This document shows, piece by piece, positions 1 to 7,788 of a stretch of DNA of 31,391 bases. The position numbers were made by a program, and so were the translations under genes. Each line of letters starts with the position of its first letter. Within the stretch, counting starts at the first letter, position 1. Source of the stretch: an uncultured Oscillibacter sp. Lineage in GTDB: Bacteria > Bacillota > Clostridia > Oscillospirales > Oscillospiraceae. The notes beneath the pieces are model-generated. The model saw only the letters and a program-made list of their open reading frames with translations. It searched no databases and was not told the DNA's origin. The stretch covers positions 1 through 31,391 of the forward strand of contig NZ_CAJTUX010000029.1 of assembly GCF_910579365.1 (NCBI RefSeq), given 5' to 3'.

Positions 1-62
1 ATGGACAGTACGCATAAAGAACATTTCAGGAATATGGTAGGCAACCGCATGATGCAGTAGCG

Positions 63-1304
63 TTATGCGGTTGTCTGTCTGCTAACCTGGCTGTATTCCG
101 GGGAAAAATCAATTTCGCCAATGAAATTGTAATGCACGTCAATCCGCTGGGTGCGATGGCCGCTGGACTTGTCCGGGGCGTGGACAACGATCTTTTCCAC
201 AAACTCGCGTAACAGGGCCGGGGTCAGCTCCGTCGGCGCGGTGTACTTCCGCACAATCTTCAGAAAGCTCTGCACATTGACGGCCTGGGTTTCAATCGTG
301 TTTACAATAGCCTGCAATTCCTTTGCGGACTGCTTCAGTTCCTCCTGCTCTTTCTCGTAGCCCCCGGATAACTTTGCAAACCGCTCCGCGCTCAACGCCC
401 CCGAAACACGATCTTCATAGAGCTGTTGAATGATACGGTCAAGCTCACTGATTCGCCGCTCCTGCTTTTCCAGCTTGCGCTTGGCCTGCTCCTGCTCTGC
501 CCTCTGTACGGCGGTCTTGTTCTCCATCACGCGCCGCACAAACTCGTTCTCGTCCTCCTGGTCGTAGGCAACAACACGTTGGAGATTTTGGAGTACAAGC
601 TGTTCTAAAACCACGGCCCGGATATAGTGGGCAGTACATTTCTTTCTTGACTGGTAGTTTGAGCAGATGTAACTCTCCTGCTCTTTCGTCAACGTGATAC
701 TGCGGTGGTGGTACAGCTTCGCGCCGCAGTCGGCACAATAGGCCAGCCCGGAGAACAACCCCATTTCTCCCATCTTGGTTGGACGGCGGCGGTGTTCCCG
801 GCTTTTCTGCACAATCTCCCATGTCTCCTTGTCGATAATCGCTTCATGGGTGCCCTCAAATACCGCCCATTTATCCGGCGAATTGATGACCGTCTTTTTG
901 CTCTTATAGGAGAGCTTGGTGGTTTTGAAATTGGTCGTCCGGCCTAAATAGGCGTCCTGTCCCAAAATACTCAGGACGGTGGCGGGGTTCCAGCGGCAGG
1001 GGTCGTCCGGAAAGTAGCGGCTTGTCTGGCCCGTGCGCTGAAACGTGATTGTCCCAGGCGTCGGGATTTCCCGCTCCTTCAGCATCCGGGCAATCTTGCC
1101 GGGGCCGTTGCCCTCAACACATAACTGGAAAATCAACTCCACCACAGGAGCCGTTTCCTCGTCCACCAACAGATGCCCGTCCTCGCCCTTTATATAGCCG
1201 TAGGGGGCGTTTACTGCCAACCGCTGGCCCGACATACCTTTATTGCGGAATACCGCCCGTATCTTCTTCGAGGTGTCCTTGGCGTACCACTCATTTATGA
1301 TATT
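63..1304 (-). pseudogene. TndX-like large serine recombinase, N-terminus lost
   Basis: This is the C-terminal three quarters of a Tn4451/Tn5397 TndX-type site-specific recombinase. The first ATG is at 1235, but the same frame stays family-like upstream to about 1304, reading NEWYAKDTSKKIRAVF before MSGQRLAVNAPYGY. The recombinase domain (NAPYGY to the RRPTKMGE region), a zinc ribbon (CADCGAK with CSNYQSRKKC), a coiled coil and the EFVEKIVVH tail are all visible. The N-terminal resolvase domain with its catalytic serine is missing: family members run to about 530 residues and only about 410 remain. The homology stops exactly at the 28-bp direct repeat at 1302-1329, so the break is probably a recombination event. 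It should be catalytically dead. An imperfect hairpin (ACCGCAT...ATGCGGT, about 43-74) overlaps its stop codon. Confidence 0.85.
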
Positions 1305-1329
1305 CCCTGTGTGGGGGAAAAAGATGCAG
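1302..1329 (+). repeat. 28-bp direct repeat, left copy
   Basis: This segment matches 8508-8535 at 26 of 28 positions, including 19 identical bases in a row (GTGGGGGAAAAAGATGCAG). Together the copies bracket the AT-rich island. The left copy sits exactly where the recombinase pseudogene loses homology. It may be an attachment-site remnant or part of a small repeated, possibly transcribed, element. Confidence 0.7.
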
Positions 1330-1332
1330 GGT

Positions 1333-1360
1333 CAAAAGTGTGGACATATAAGCACTTTTG
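1333..1360 (+). terminator. Hairpin plus T-rich tract after the left 28-bp repeat
   Basis: CAAAAGTG and CACTTTTG form an 8-bp stem with a 12-nt loop, followed by GCCTCTTTTCCTTTT. The right copy of the repeat is followed at the same distance by a hairpin of different sequence but the same shape. It could terminate plus-strand transcription. Confidence 0.45.
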
Positions 1361-1481
1361 GCCTCTTTTCCTTTTGTATGCTTAGATTATATACAAATTA
1401 GGCAAATCTCCACGTTCCTATTCTCTCAATGATAACAGAATATTGTAGTTTTTGTCGATATTGCCGAATTGAAAAATAATT

Positions 1482-1511
1482 ATGGCATATTTTAAACTAT
1501 TGTGGTATGAT
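1482..1511 (+). promoter_or_regulatory. Promoter just outside the left inverted repeat
   Basis: A -35 box ATGGCA (1482-1487) and a -10 box TATGAT (1506-1511) are separated by 18 bp. Transcription would start near 1518, only a few bases before the 58-bp inverted repeat, so the repeat would lie in the 5' leader. In the present orientation it drives the ligase and GNAT genes. If the segment between the repeats flipped, the same promoter would face the ATPase/TPR gene. The -35 match is only 4/6. Confidence 0.5.
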
Positions 1512-1525
1512 ATACCAAAACGAAG

Positions 1526-1583
1526 TAAGGATAATACTCGATTATCAAGCGTTTCAGGTGTTCACGATAATCCCGGATTATCT
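1526..1583 (+). repeat. 58-bp inverted repeat, left arm
   Basis: This arm is a perfect reverse complement of 5649-5706; the first mismatches are at 1525 and 1584. It contains two dyads of one design: GATAATACTCGATTATC at 1530-1546 and GATAATCCCGGATTATC at 1566-1582. Each is a 6-bp inverted arm around a 5-bp centre, and their starts are 36 bp apart. Paired core-like sites of this kind suggest tyrosine-recombinase recombination sites. Confidence 0.9.
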
Positions 1584-1634
1584 GCCACTTTGAGAGCAAC
1601 GCAGAATGTTCGTATAGAGGAAGAGGTTAGTTGT

Positions 1635-2681
1635 ATGCATGAGCTGGATTTAGAAAGGCTATGGGCGGATGCGGAAAAAAAGCTAGATGGTAAGCATTTG
1701 ATACTTGTGTGCAATACCAAAACAAATCCAAATGCAGCCAAAATCCATGGCCTGTTCAATATGGATACGGAATATTTTTCCGACGATGAATTTGAACAGG
1801 TTGTTTCCATGTTCAGTTCGCTTGGCCTTGTTACAGATTATTTTACATATGAGGACGACTTTTTCCGCTATGTAATAGAGCATATGCCGCCAAACCTCCT
1901 GGTATATAATGCGGCACAAAGCGGGGCAGGCCCGGGAAGAAAATCCCTTGTACCAGCTTTTTGCAATCTGCATGGAATACCTTGTACTGGGTCGAATTCC
2001 TACGTCGTCTCCTTATGTCGTCATAAGTATCATGTCAATAAAATTTTAGCTCAAGCGGGAATCAGAGTTCCTCAGACATGGCTGTATTCCAACGGCTGGC
2101 TCATGGAACGGCACCCACCTCTGAATATGCAGGTTTTATTAAAGCCAATTTACGAGTCTGCCAGCATTGGTATTGACGATACATCTATACAATTTTATAC
2201 CCCGCAGACTGATCAATTCATTTTCCAGCGGATGGAGCAGCAGCACCAGCCAATCATAGCACAGGAGTTCATTACCGGCTATGAGATCGAAGTTCCCCTA
2301 CTTTGTGTCAATGGTGCGATATGTCAGTTGCCTCCGATTGGAATTTCAGTGGACGGAAAACATGATTTGGAGCATGAGATACTAAATTATGAGCGAATTT
2401 ATTTCGATCAATATGGCTTTTATGATTTTGCATCTGAGAAATATGAAATATCCAAAGAATTATGCCTGTGTGCTGCTGAAACTGCCCAGATTCTTGGTAT
2501 GGAAGGACTGTGTCGAGTCGATTTTCGAGTAAGGCCCGATGGCTACTATTATGTAACGGACGTTTCGACAAATCCCCATTTTGTTGATCATAGTTCAGTA
2601 AATTCTGCATTTCAAATACTGGGGCTGTCACCAGAGCATATTGCAAAAACCCTGCTGTCAGCCACAGTGGAAAAAGGGTGA
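1635..2681 (+). CDS. ATP-grasp ligase, D-Ala-D-Ala ligase-like
   Basis: This 348-aa cytosolic ATP-grasp enzyme resembles D-alanine-D-alanine ligases, which activate a carboxylate with ATP and couple it to an amine. LLKPIYESASIGI (about 168-180) matches the phosphate-binding loop (family KPxxxGSSxGI), and CRVDFRVRPDGYYYVTDVSTNPHF contributes the metal ligands (Asp 296, Asp 309, Asn 313). QEFITGYEIEV (210-220) is the region contacting the nucleotide. I chose ATG 1635, preceded by GAGGAAGAGG; an in-frame ATG at 1482 exists, but the stretch between reads through the promoter and inverted repeat. The next gene follows after 1 bp, implying cotranscription. The organism should have a housekeeping Ddl elsewhere, so this is probably a specialised peptide or amino-acid ligase. 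The substrate is unknown. Confidence 0.85.
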   Translation: MHELDLERLWADAEKKLDGKHLILVCNTKTNPNAAKIHGLFNMDTEYFSDDEFEQVVSMFSSLGLVTDYFTYEDDFFRYVIEHMPPNLLVYNAAQSGAGPGRKSLVPAFCNLHGIPCTGSNSYVVSLCRHKYHVNKILAQAGIRVPQTWLYSNGWLMERHPPLNMQVLLKPIYESASIGIDDTSIQFYTPQTDQFIFQRMEQQHQPIIAQEFITGYEIEVPLLCVNGAICQLPPIGISVDGKHDLEHEILNYERIYFDQYGFYDFASEKYEISKELCLCAAETAQILGMEGLCRVDFRVRPDGYYYVTDVSTNPHFVDHSSVNSAFQILGLSPEHIAKTLLSATVEKG

Positions 2682-2682
2682 T

Positions 2683-3162
2683 ATGATGTTGCGCATCAAA
2701 CAGGTATATAACCAAGAGGACCTTCTGACTTTAGGGAATCTGAAGATGGACCTGATGCAATACCATTTAGAATACGCCGCCCAAATTGGCATCAACGACA
2801 AAGAACTGCTACAGTACACCCTGGAGCAGGCCCTATCTACCGCGTCGGCACGCGATAATTTCATATTCCTGGTAGACGGCGAGATTGTTGGCATGGCACA
2901 GGTAGAGGAGCAGGTTTCCGCTGTGGATGACACCTCTATTCTGTTTGTGCATGGTATTTACATTAGACCCAATGCCCGTCATTATAGCATAGGGGGATTC
3001 TTCCTTCGGTATTTATGCCGCAGGTATAAAAAGCGGATCGAGTGTGAGTGCTGGTACGGTCTTCCGGCCTCCACTCTCTATGAGAAAGCCGGGTTTAAGC
3101 CGATGGTGACCCGCTATGTACTTCCGGTATCCAGCCGATTTCATGGTTCAGACCAAAACTGA
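2683..3162 (+). CDS. GNAT family N-acetyltransferase
   Basis: This predicted 159-aa acetyl-CoA-dependent acyltransferase starts one base after the ligase stop, preceded by AAAAGGG. The GNAT fold is recognisable: FIFLVDGEIVGMAQVEE forms the central strands, VHGIYIRPNARHYSIGGFFLRYL corresponds to motif A with an atypical acetyl-CoA loop, and ASTLYEKAGFKPMVTRYVL is the familiar YEKxGF end. The usual Q/RxxGxG/A loop is replaced by RHYSIGG, so activity is less certain. Its tail overlaps the converging ATPase/TPR gene by 22 bp. Pairing with an ATP-grasp ligase suggests that the two act on the same small molecule (ligation plus N-acetylation), but that is inference. An alternative start is the next codon, ATG 2686. 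Confidence 0.8.
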   Translation: MMLRIKQVYNQEDLLTLGNLKMDLMQYHLEYAAQIGINDKELLQYTLEQALSTASARDNFIFLVDGEIVGMAQVEEQVSAVDDTSILFVHGIYIRPNARHYSIGGFFLRYLCRRYKKRIECECWYGLPASTLYEKAGFKPMVTRYVLPVSSRFHGSDQN

Positions 3163-5546
3163 ATATCAGAGTAAAGAAATCCCCGACCAATAAAAGCCCA
3201 TTGCGTTGTTGGGGGATGCCTGTCCAGGAGATACGTGTCAAAGGCTTTAGGGTCTTTGATATCAACAGATTCCATCGCAGAAATCCATTTTTTTGACCGC
3301 TCCTCCAGGTACGTTTTTTCCGTCGCCTTAAACAGCAGAGGAGGCTTTGAACAGTTTTCCCGCAGCAGGGAAACGGCTTCTGTGCGCCTACCCTGCAGAT
3401 AAAGCACTGCGGCTAGATTTGCATATACATAGAACAAATAATAATCATCGCAGAGCTCCAAGCTGACCTTTTCCAACGTGCGTAGGTTCTCCTCAGCCCG
3501 GTCAATTTCTCCGGCAAGGGCCATGTAAATGGCGCAATTCATCTGGAAAATGATCGTCCAATCCCCGAACTCTCTCTGAGCCATAATTGGAAGGAGCTTT
3601 TTATAGACATCTGCCGGAGACAACGTTTCAGAAAGCACTGCGCATAAGCAATAATTGCTCAGCAAGTACATCCGATTGACGCGCACAGCCTGAAATTTTT
3701 GGAGCGCACCTATGGCCTCGTTGAGATATTTTATAGCTTCCGTATAGTTGCCAAGCACGATCAGGTTCGCCGCATGGTTATTGAGCGCCATTAAGTATTG
3801 GGATGGATAAAGCCCATTCCTGAAATATAATACGCTGTCCTCCGTTTTTTGAGTGGCCCTCTCCACAGAGTAGAGCGCACTCCATTTCCGTTTTAATGCG
3901 TAAAGCCCCTTCTGAGCAAACGGCGCATAATTTTTCTGCGTATAATAATAAGTAAGCTCTTTGCAGATGCGTTTTGCCGCATAGATGTCTCCGTTGCTGT
4001 TTACCAAAAGAGACAGTAGTATCATTTGGCAGTCACACCAAATTCCATCCTCGATGTTACGCGCATACTCAGTAGCTGCCTGTATAGAAAGCATGGCCTC
4101 CCGCTGGTGGTCGAGGGTATTTCCCAATCTGTGCAAGCAAAGCCCGGTCAAATATTCCTTAAGAAGAAGTAGCCGCGTAGTAAGCGAACCGCCCATGTTG
4201 TCCAATATCTCAACACAGCTTTTATAATCGAGACTGTCCATAGCCCCATAAGCCTGGAACAAGGAATTCCAGTAGTTGTTCAGCCCGCACTGCATACTTA
4301 ACGCGATGATCCTGTTTTCTAGATCCGCTTCCGGCGCAAGCCCTTCTTGAACAATAGAGTTGTAGGCGAAAAAGTACAATTCGCAGGCATCTCGAATGTT
4401 TTCAGCCTGCTCCAGGTAGTGTGCGCGGGTCAGGTAATCATACGGGTCAAAGTAATAGATCGCCCGTTCCAGCGCATATGCAATTTCACGCTTTCGATTC
4501 TCATCAGGACAGGCATAGAAGAAATCCCAAATCTCGCGGCAGACAAATTTACCGCTGTCCTGACCGCACTTCGTAAAAAATTCCTGATCGCTCTTTCTCA
4601 AAGCCAAATCGCAGGTGGAAGCGTCAACGACCTGTTTCAGTAAGGGAATGTAAAAGGTGTTTCCGATATTGGCAGCAAACTCCAGAACGGATTCCAGCGT
4701 GGCTCCGAGTTCCCCCATATGAGAAATGCGATCCGCTAAAGTGGCATCCACCACTTCCTGAGCAGAGCCATCAATTGAGGTCTGCCCTTTTGAAGCCAGG
4801 TACCGCGAAAGAATATCAATAACAGACAAACGCCCTCCGGATAAGTAAAATAATTTTTCCCGCTCCTCCGGAAGTAAACACAATTCAGGAGAAATCTCCG
4901 CAAGAATTTCCTCCATATCCTCCTGCTGTGGATCAGAGAGGAAAATGTCCGTATGCTCCATTTGCTTTATGCGCTGAAATGAAACGGAAGAATCCTCGGC
5001 CTCACATACAAACAAAAATTTTGCGTTCTTCAAAAAGGGAAAATCATCATTTAACAGGCCAGAAACCAAGAGGACAGCGAGATTCTGAGAGTTCGCGTCG
5101 AAAAGGGGATATCCGCGGAATGAGAAAACAGGGGTGCCTCCATTTGTAGCGTTCTCCAGTTGAACCAGAAGCTCGGTTTCATATTGATTCAGCGATGTGG
5201 AAAAATGCCGCTCATTTACAATGTTCTCTACAATAGCCGCCGCAGTATCAGATTGGGTGATATCCTTCACAATGCACGGTAGAAGCGGCTTGGATGCCTG
5301 TTTTTGTCTCAAAACCCGGTTTGCTGCCTGAGCGAAAGGCAAGAAAGGGTGTGACAGGTACGGGGAAACCATATTAATCTCAAATAGCACGTGTTCTTGT
5401 TCGGATAACTGCGTGTGAAATGAAGTTAGCACATGGTAGGGTGACTCAAAATCTCGGCCATGTATAAACAAGATTTTAGAGCCCGGCATAAATGCCTCAC
5501 AGAGCCGTTTGTAATCTTTTTTCTGCCAAGAAAATATGTTATCCAT
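3141..5546 (-). CDS. Degenerate STAND-type ATPase with TPR-like repeats
   Basis: This predicted 801-aa soluble protein has no signal peptide or membrane segment. The N-terminal part (about 20-250) has the layout of an AAA/STAND regulator such as the ATPase half of LuxR/MalT proteins. KILFIHGRDFESPYHVL sits where a Walker A belongs but lacks the GKS/T; AKFLFVCEAED (175-185) is Walker-B-like, and LSGGRLSVIDIL resembles the family's lid motif. The remainder (about 300-790) is helical with TPR-like repeats, for example NYTEAIKYLNEAIGAL. No DNA-binding HTH is evident. ATG 5546 has AAAGGA upstream. No strong promoter precedes it in this orientation: there is a TATGAT but a poor -35, and a terminator at 5722-5757. 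It would come under the outside promoter if the cassette inverted. Confidence 0.7.
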   Translation of the reverse strand: MDNIFSWQKKDYKRLCEAFMPGSKILFIHGRDFESPYHVLTSFHTQLSEQEHVLFEINMVSPYLSHPFLPFAQAANRVLRQKQASKPLLPCIVKDITQSDTAAAIVENIVNERHFSTSLNQYETELLVQLENATNGGTPVFSFRGYPLFDANSQNLAVLLVSGLLNDDFPFLKNAKFLFVCEAEDSSVSFQRIKQMEHTDIFLSDPQQEDMEEILAEISPELCLLPEEREKLFYLSGGRLSVIDILSRYLASKGQTSIDGSAQEVVDATLADRISHMGELGATLESVLEFAANIGNTFYIPLLKQVVDASTCDLALRKSDQEFFTKCGQDSGKFVCREIWDFFYACPDENRKREIAYALERAIYYFDPYDYLTRAHYLEQAENIRDACELYFFAYNSIVQEGLAPEADLENRIIALSMQCGLNNYWNSLFQAYGAMDSLDYKSCVEILDNMGGSLTTRLLLLKEYLTGLCLHRLGNTLDHQREAMLSIQAATEYARNIEDGIWCDCQMILLSLLVNSNGDIYAAKRICKELTYYYTQKNYAPFAQKGLYALKRKWSALYSVERATQKTEDSVLYFRNGLYPSQYLMALNNHAANLIVLGNYTEAIKYLNEAIGALQKFQAVRVNRMYLLSNYCLCAVLSETLSPADVYKKLLPIMAQREFGDWTIIFQMNCAIYMALAGEIDRAEENLRTLEKVSLELCDDYYLFYVYANLAAVLYLQGRRTEAVSLLRENCSKPPLLFKATEKTYLEERSKKWISAMESVDIKDPKAFDTYLLDRHPPTTQWAFIGRGFLYSDIQFWSEP

Positions 5547-5648
5547 AACAAAAATCCTTTCAGTAGCCAAGAAAATAAACGCTCCACTTTGGGTACATTG
5601 CAAACGAAGCCAAACAGTCGATCATATAATCTTGAATATCTGATTACT

Positions 5649-5706
5649 AGATAATCCGGGATTATCGTGAACACCTGAAACGCTTGATAATCGAGTATTA
5701 TCCTTA
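5649..5706 (-). repeat. 58-bp inverted repeat, right arm
   Basis: This is a perfect reverse complement of 1526-1583, with the same two GATAAT-N5-ATTATC dyads in mirror order. It lies about 100 bp upstream of the start of the ATPase/TPR gene and just before the terminator and tyrosine recombinase gene. Confidence 0.9.
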
Positions 5707-5721
5707 GTTCTTCCCATGATT

Positions 5722-5757
5722 AAGACGGGTACGCCGAATCTACGGCATACCCGTCTT
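5722..5757. terminator. Terminator between invertible segment and recombinase
   Basis: A 15-bp stem with one mismatch (AAGACGGGTACGCCG / CGGCATACCCGTCTT) has a 6-nt loop and is followed by TTA on the plus strand within CTTTTAT. It should stop plus-strand transcription leaving the cassette and, less strongly, minus-strand transcription from the recombinase. It therefore insulates the cassette. Confidence 0.8.
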
Positions 5758-5760
5758 TTA

Positions 5761-6681
5761 TCACACAGAATGTATTTTGTTTCTGGGGTGCTTTTCGGAG
5801 AGGATGTCGCGCTGCTTTCTACCTGCTACATGGGTGTAGATTTGCGTTGTTACAATGGAACTATGTCCGAGTAGCTGTTGGATATAGCGAATATCAACGC
5901 CCTCTTCCAACAGCAGCGTTGCGAAGGAGTGACGAAACATATGCGGCGTGATATGGTTTTTTACGCCAGCTAGCGCACTGTACTTATTGACAATGGCTCG
6001 AACTGACTGGGTTGAAAGGGGCCTTCGAGCCCTGTTGATAAAAAAAGTACCGGCCTGTTCTATATCCTCTTTATAGGCTGCCTGATAACGACAAAGTGCA
6101 TTTAGAACATCCGGATTTGCAATCTGCACAAATCGCTCCTTTGCCCCTTTCCCATAGATCTTGATCTCACCTTCTTCCAGCCGCACATCCCCGTATTGAA
6201 GTGCACATAGTTCGGACACCCGAACTCCCGTTGCAAACAGCAACTCCAAAACAGCAATATCCCGAAGGACGGATTTTTGCTGTTCGGACGTTCTCGCTTC
6301 TTCCCTCGCCTGATACGCGGCTGTCAGGATTGCTTCGATCACTGGCAGTGGAATCGTTCTGGGCAGGATCAGAGGCGGATTCAGCTTCAGCCGAAGCCGT
6401 GAAAATGGATTTTCCCTCACTATCTCTTCATACTCCAAATAACCGCAGAATGCCTTGACGCTGGCAATTTTGCGCTTGACTGTCCTCGGCTTATATTTTT
6501 GATGCAAATCGGAGATGTACTCCATAAGCCCCTCGCGAGTCAGCTCCAAATCATTTTGGGCGATAAGTGCGGAAAACTGCTCTAAGTCAATTCGATAAGC
6601 CTTTAAGGTCTTTAAATCAAGGTCCTTTTGGTACTTGCAGTCCAGTAGATACCGCGAGATCCAGTCTTGCAGGTCTTGCAT
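5761..6681 (-). CDS. Tyrosine recombinase/integrase (XerC/D-like)
   Basis: This 306-aa site-specific recombinase of the phage-integrase family has an N-terminal SAM-like core-binding domain (about 5-90) and a C-terminal catalytic domain (about 105-295). All six catalytic residues are present: Arg154 in TGVRVSEL, Lys178 in YGKGAKERF, His247 and Arg250 in HMFRHSF, His273 in LLGHSSI, and the nucleophile Tyr282 in TQIYTHV. ATG 6681 is preceded by AAGGAGG at 8 nt; a longer frame to 6804 has no comparable ribosome site. It ends right at the terminator bordering the 58-bp inverted repeat, so it is the obvious candidate for recombining those repeats. Alternatively it could mobilise the whole island. 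Confidence 0.92.
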   Translation of the reverse strand: MQDLQDWISRYLLDCKYQKDLDLKTLKAYRIDLEQFSALIAQNDLELTREGLMEYISDLHQKYKPRTVKRKIASVKAFCGYLEYEEIVRENPFSRLRLKLNPPLILPRTIPLPVIEAILTAAYQAREEARTSEQQKSVLRDIAVLELLFATGVRVSELCALQYGDVRLEEGEIKIYGKGAKERFVQIANPDVLNALCRYQAAYKEDIEQAGTFFINRARRPLSTQSVRAIVNKYSALAGVKNHITPHMFRHSFATLLLEEGVDIRYIQQLLGHSSIVTTQIYTHVAGRKQRDILSEKHPRNKIHSV

Positions 6682-6772
6682 TTGTGATGCCTCCTTATGC
6701 GTGATGGAAACATCATACGTGTATAAACCAGCCTTGTCGAATCTTGGACGCATTGCAAGCAGAGGAAAACTC

Positions 6773-6808
6773 ATCCGTGAGCAGCCAAACAATTGTCTGC
6801 TCACGGAT
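6773..6808. terminator. Perfect 12-bp stem hairpin upstream of the integrase
   Basis: ATCCGTGAGCAG and CTGCTCACGGAT form a perfect stem with a 12-nt loop. On the minus strand it is followed by GAGTTTTCC, so it may terminate the serine recombinase transcript ending at 6907. It lies about 90 bp before the integrase start, so it could also be an operator or recombination site. Confidence 0.5.
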
Positions 6809-6906
6809 GGGGAAAGATTCTCTAAGTCAAGCCAAGTATAATTTCGGTTTGATTAATTTTATTGAAATGTCCATCTTTGAACTCAACAAGCGCCTGTTTC
6901 TTGAGT

Positions 6907-7767
6907 TCAGCTATCTACATATATGATGGGTTTATGGTTGCAATCGATTTGAAATATATCTAATTGTCCTATATTTTTGATTTGCTTATGTTCCAGATGA
7001 TTTTCGACAAATGTCTTTTGCAAGGTTACAGTGCCCATGTACTTCTCATTACTGAGGATTTTCCGCAAAGTTTCTTTGCTCCAAACTTCCTTTCCTCTTG
7101 GCGAAAGGATGCCCATATCCTCTAGATATGCAGATATCCTTGCAAGGCTGACTCCTGATGCAAACATCTCATAGATCAATCGAACAATTTCTGCCTGTTC
7201 CTCATGAATGATGAGATTCCCATCCTGGTCATGGGTATATCCATAGCATACTCGCTGATAGTATTTGGAATCTGGATTCTGAAATGACTTGCGCAGACCC
7301 CATTTGATATCCTCACTTTTGGAGTAACTCTCATCCTGTGCCAGGGCACAGACCAGCATCAGCACAAATTCGGAGCTTTCATAGAGAGTATGGATATTCT
7401 CCCGCTCAAAATAAATATCAATATTCCGGCTTCTCAGCATCCGAATCGTTTTTAAGGCGTCTACCGTATTACGTGCAAAACGATGAGCTGATTTTATGAG
7501 AATCATGTCCACTTTGCCATGTCGACATGCGGAAAGTAACGCTTTAAATCTATTTCTGCCCTTTATTCGCGTTCCACTGCCAATGTCGGAATATACTCCC
7601 GCAAAAATCCAGTCTGGGTTTTGCTTAATATGCTTCTCGTAATATTGTTCCTGCATTGCCAAACTTGATAGTCGTTTAGCGGCGTTGGTGCTGACCCGGC
7701 AATATGCTGCCACCTTTAATTTGGATGGGAAATTGGCTTTGGGAGGGATAATTCTGGTAGTACCCAT
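6907..7767 (-). CDS. Serine recombinase lacking the zinc-ribbon tail
   Basis: This predicted 286-aa serine recombinase has a resolvase catalytic domain (about 17-150) with Ser26 in AAYCRVST and the SAHRFARNT arginine motif. The Recombinase domain follows (VCYGYTHDQDGN through LSNEKYMGTVTLQKT). The protein ends at CNHKPIIYVDS, just where relatives read NNHPAIIS and continue into a zinc ribbon and coiled coil; full-length forms have about 500 residues or more. I prefer ATG 7767, preceded by AAAAGGGG, over GTG 7782. It lies 21 bp downstream of a second ORF carrying only the Recombinase domain, so the two are probably cotranscribed. The pair may be a split recombinase, or decay products. The catalytic domain looks intact. 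Confidence 0.8.
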   Translation of the reverse strand: MGTTRIIPPKANFPSKLKVAAYCRVSTNAAKRLSSLAMQEQYYEKHIKQNPDWIFAGVYSDIGSGTRIKGRNRFKALLSACRHGKVDMILIKSAHRFARNTVDALKTIRMLRSRNIDIYFERENIHTLYESSEFVLMLVCALAQDESYSKSEDIKWGLRKSFQNPDSKYYQRVCYGYTHDQDGNLIIHEEQAEIVRLIYEMFASGVSLARISAYLEDMGILSPRGKEVWSKETLRKILSNEKYMGTVTLQKTFVENHLEHKQIKNIGQLDIFQIDCNHKPIIYVDS

Positions 7768-7788
7768 ACGTCCCCTTTTCACATTTTT

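Larger units (their letters stand above)
1526..5706. other. Putative invertible (phase-variable) cassette of 4.2 kb
   Basis: Perfect 58-bp inverted repeats enclose a plus-strand pair (ATP-grasp ligase, GNAT) and a minus-strand STAND-like/TPR gene that converge and overlap by 22 bp. A promoter lies outside the left repeat, and a strong hairpin terminator plus a tyrosine recombinase gene lie outside the right one. Flipping the segment would exchange which gene set follows the promoter. No terminator is visible between the converging genes, so the promoter transcript would also run antisense through the opposite gene. Inversion itself is inferred, not seen; the repeats could instead be transposon ends. 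Confidence 0.6.

Noticed and set aside
5547..5648. Strong internal promoter for the ATPase/TPR gene
   Set aside because: A TATGAT is present about 80 bp before the gene, but no acceptable -35 lies 16-18 bp upstream. I treat it as weak at best.
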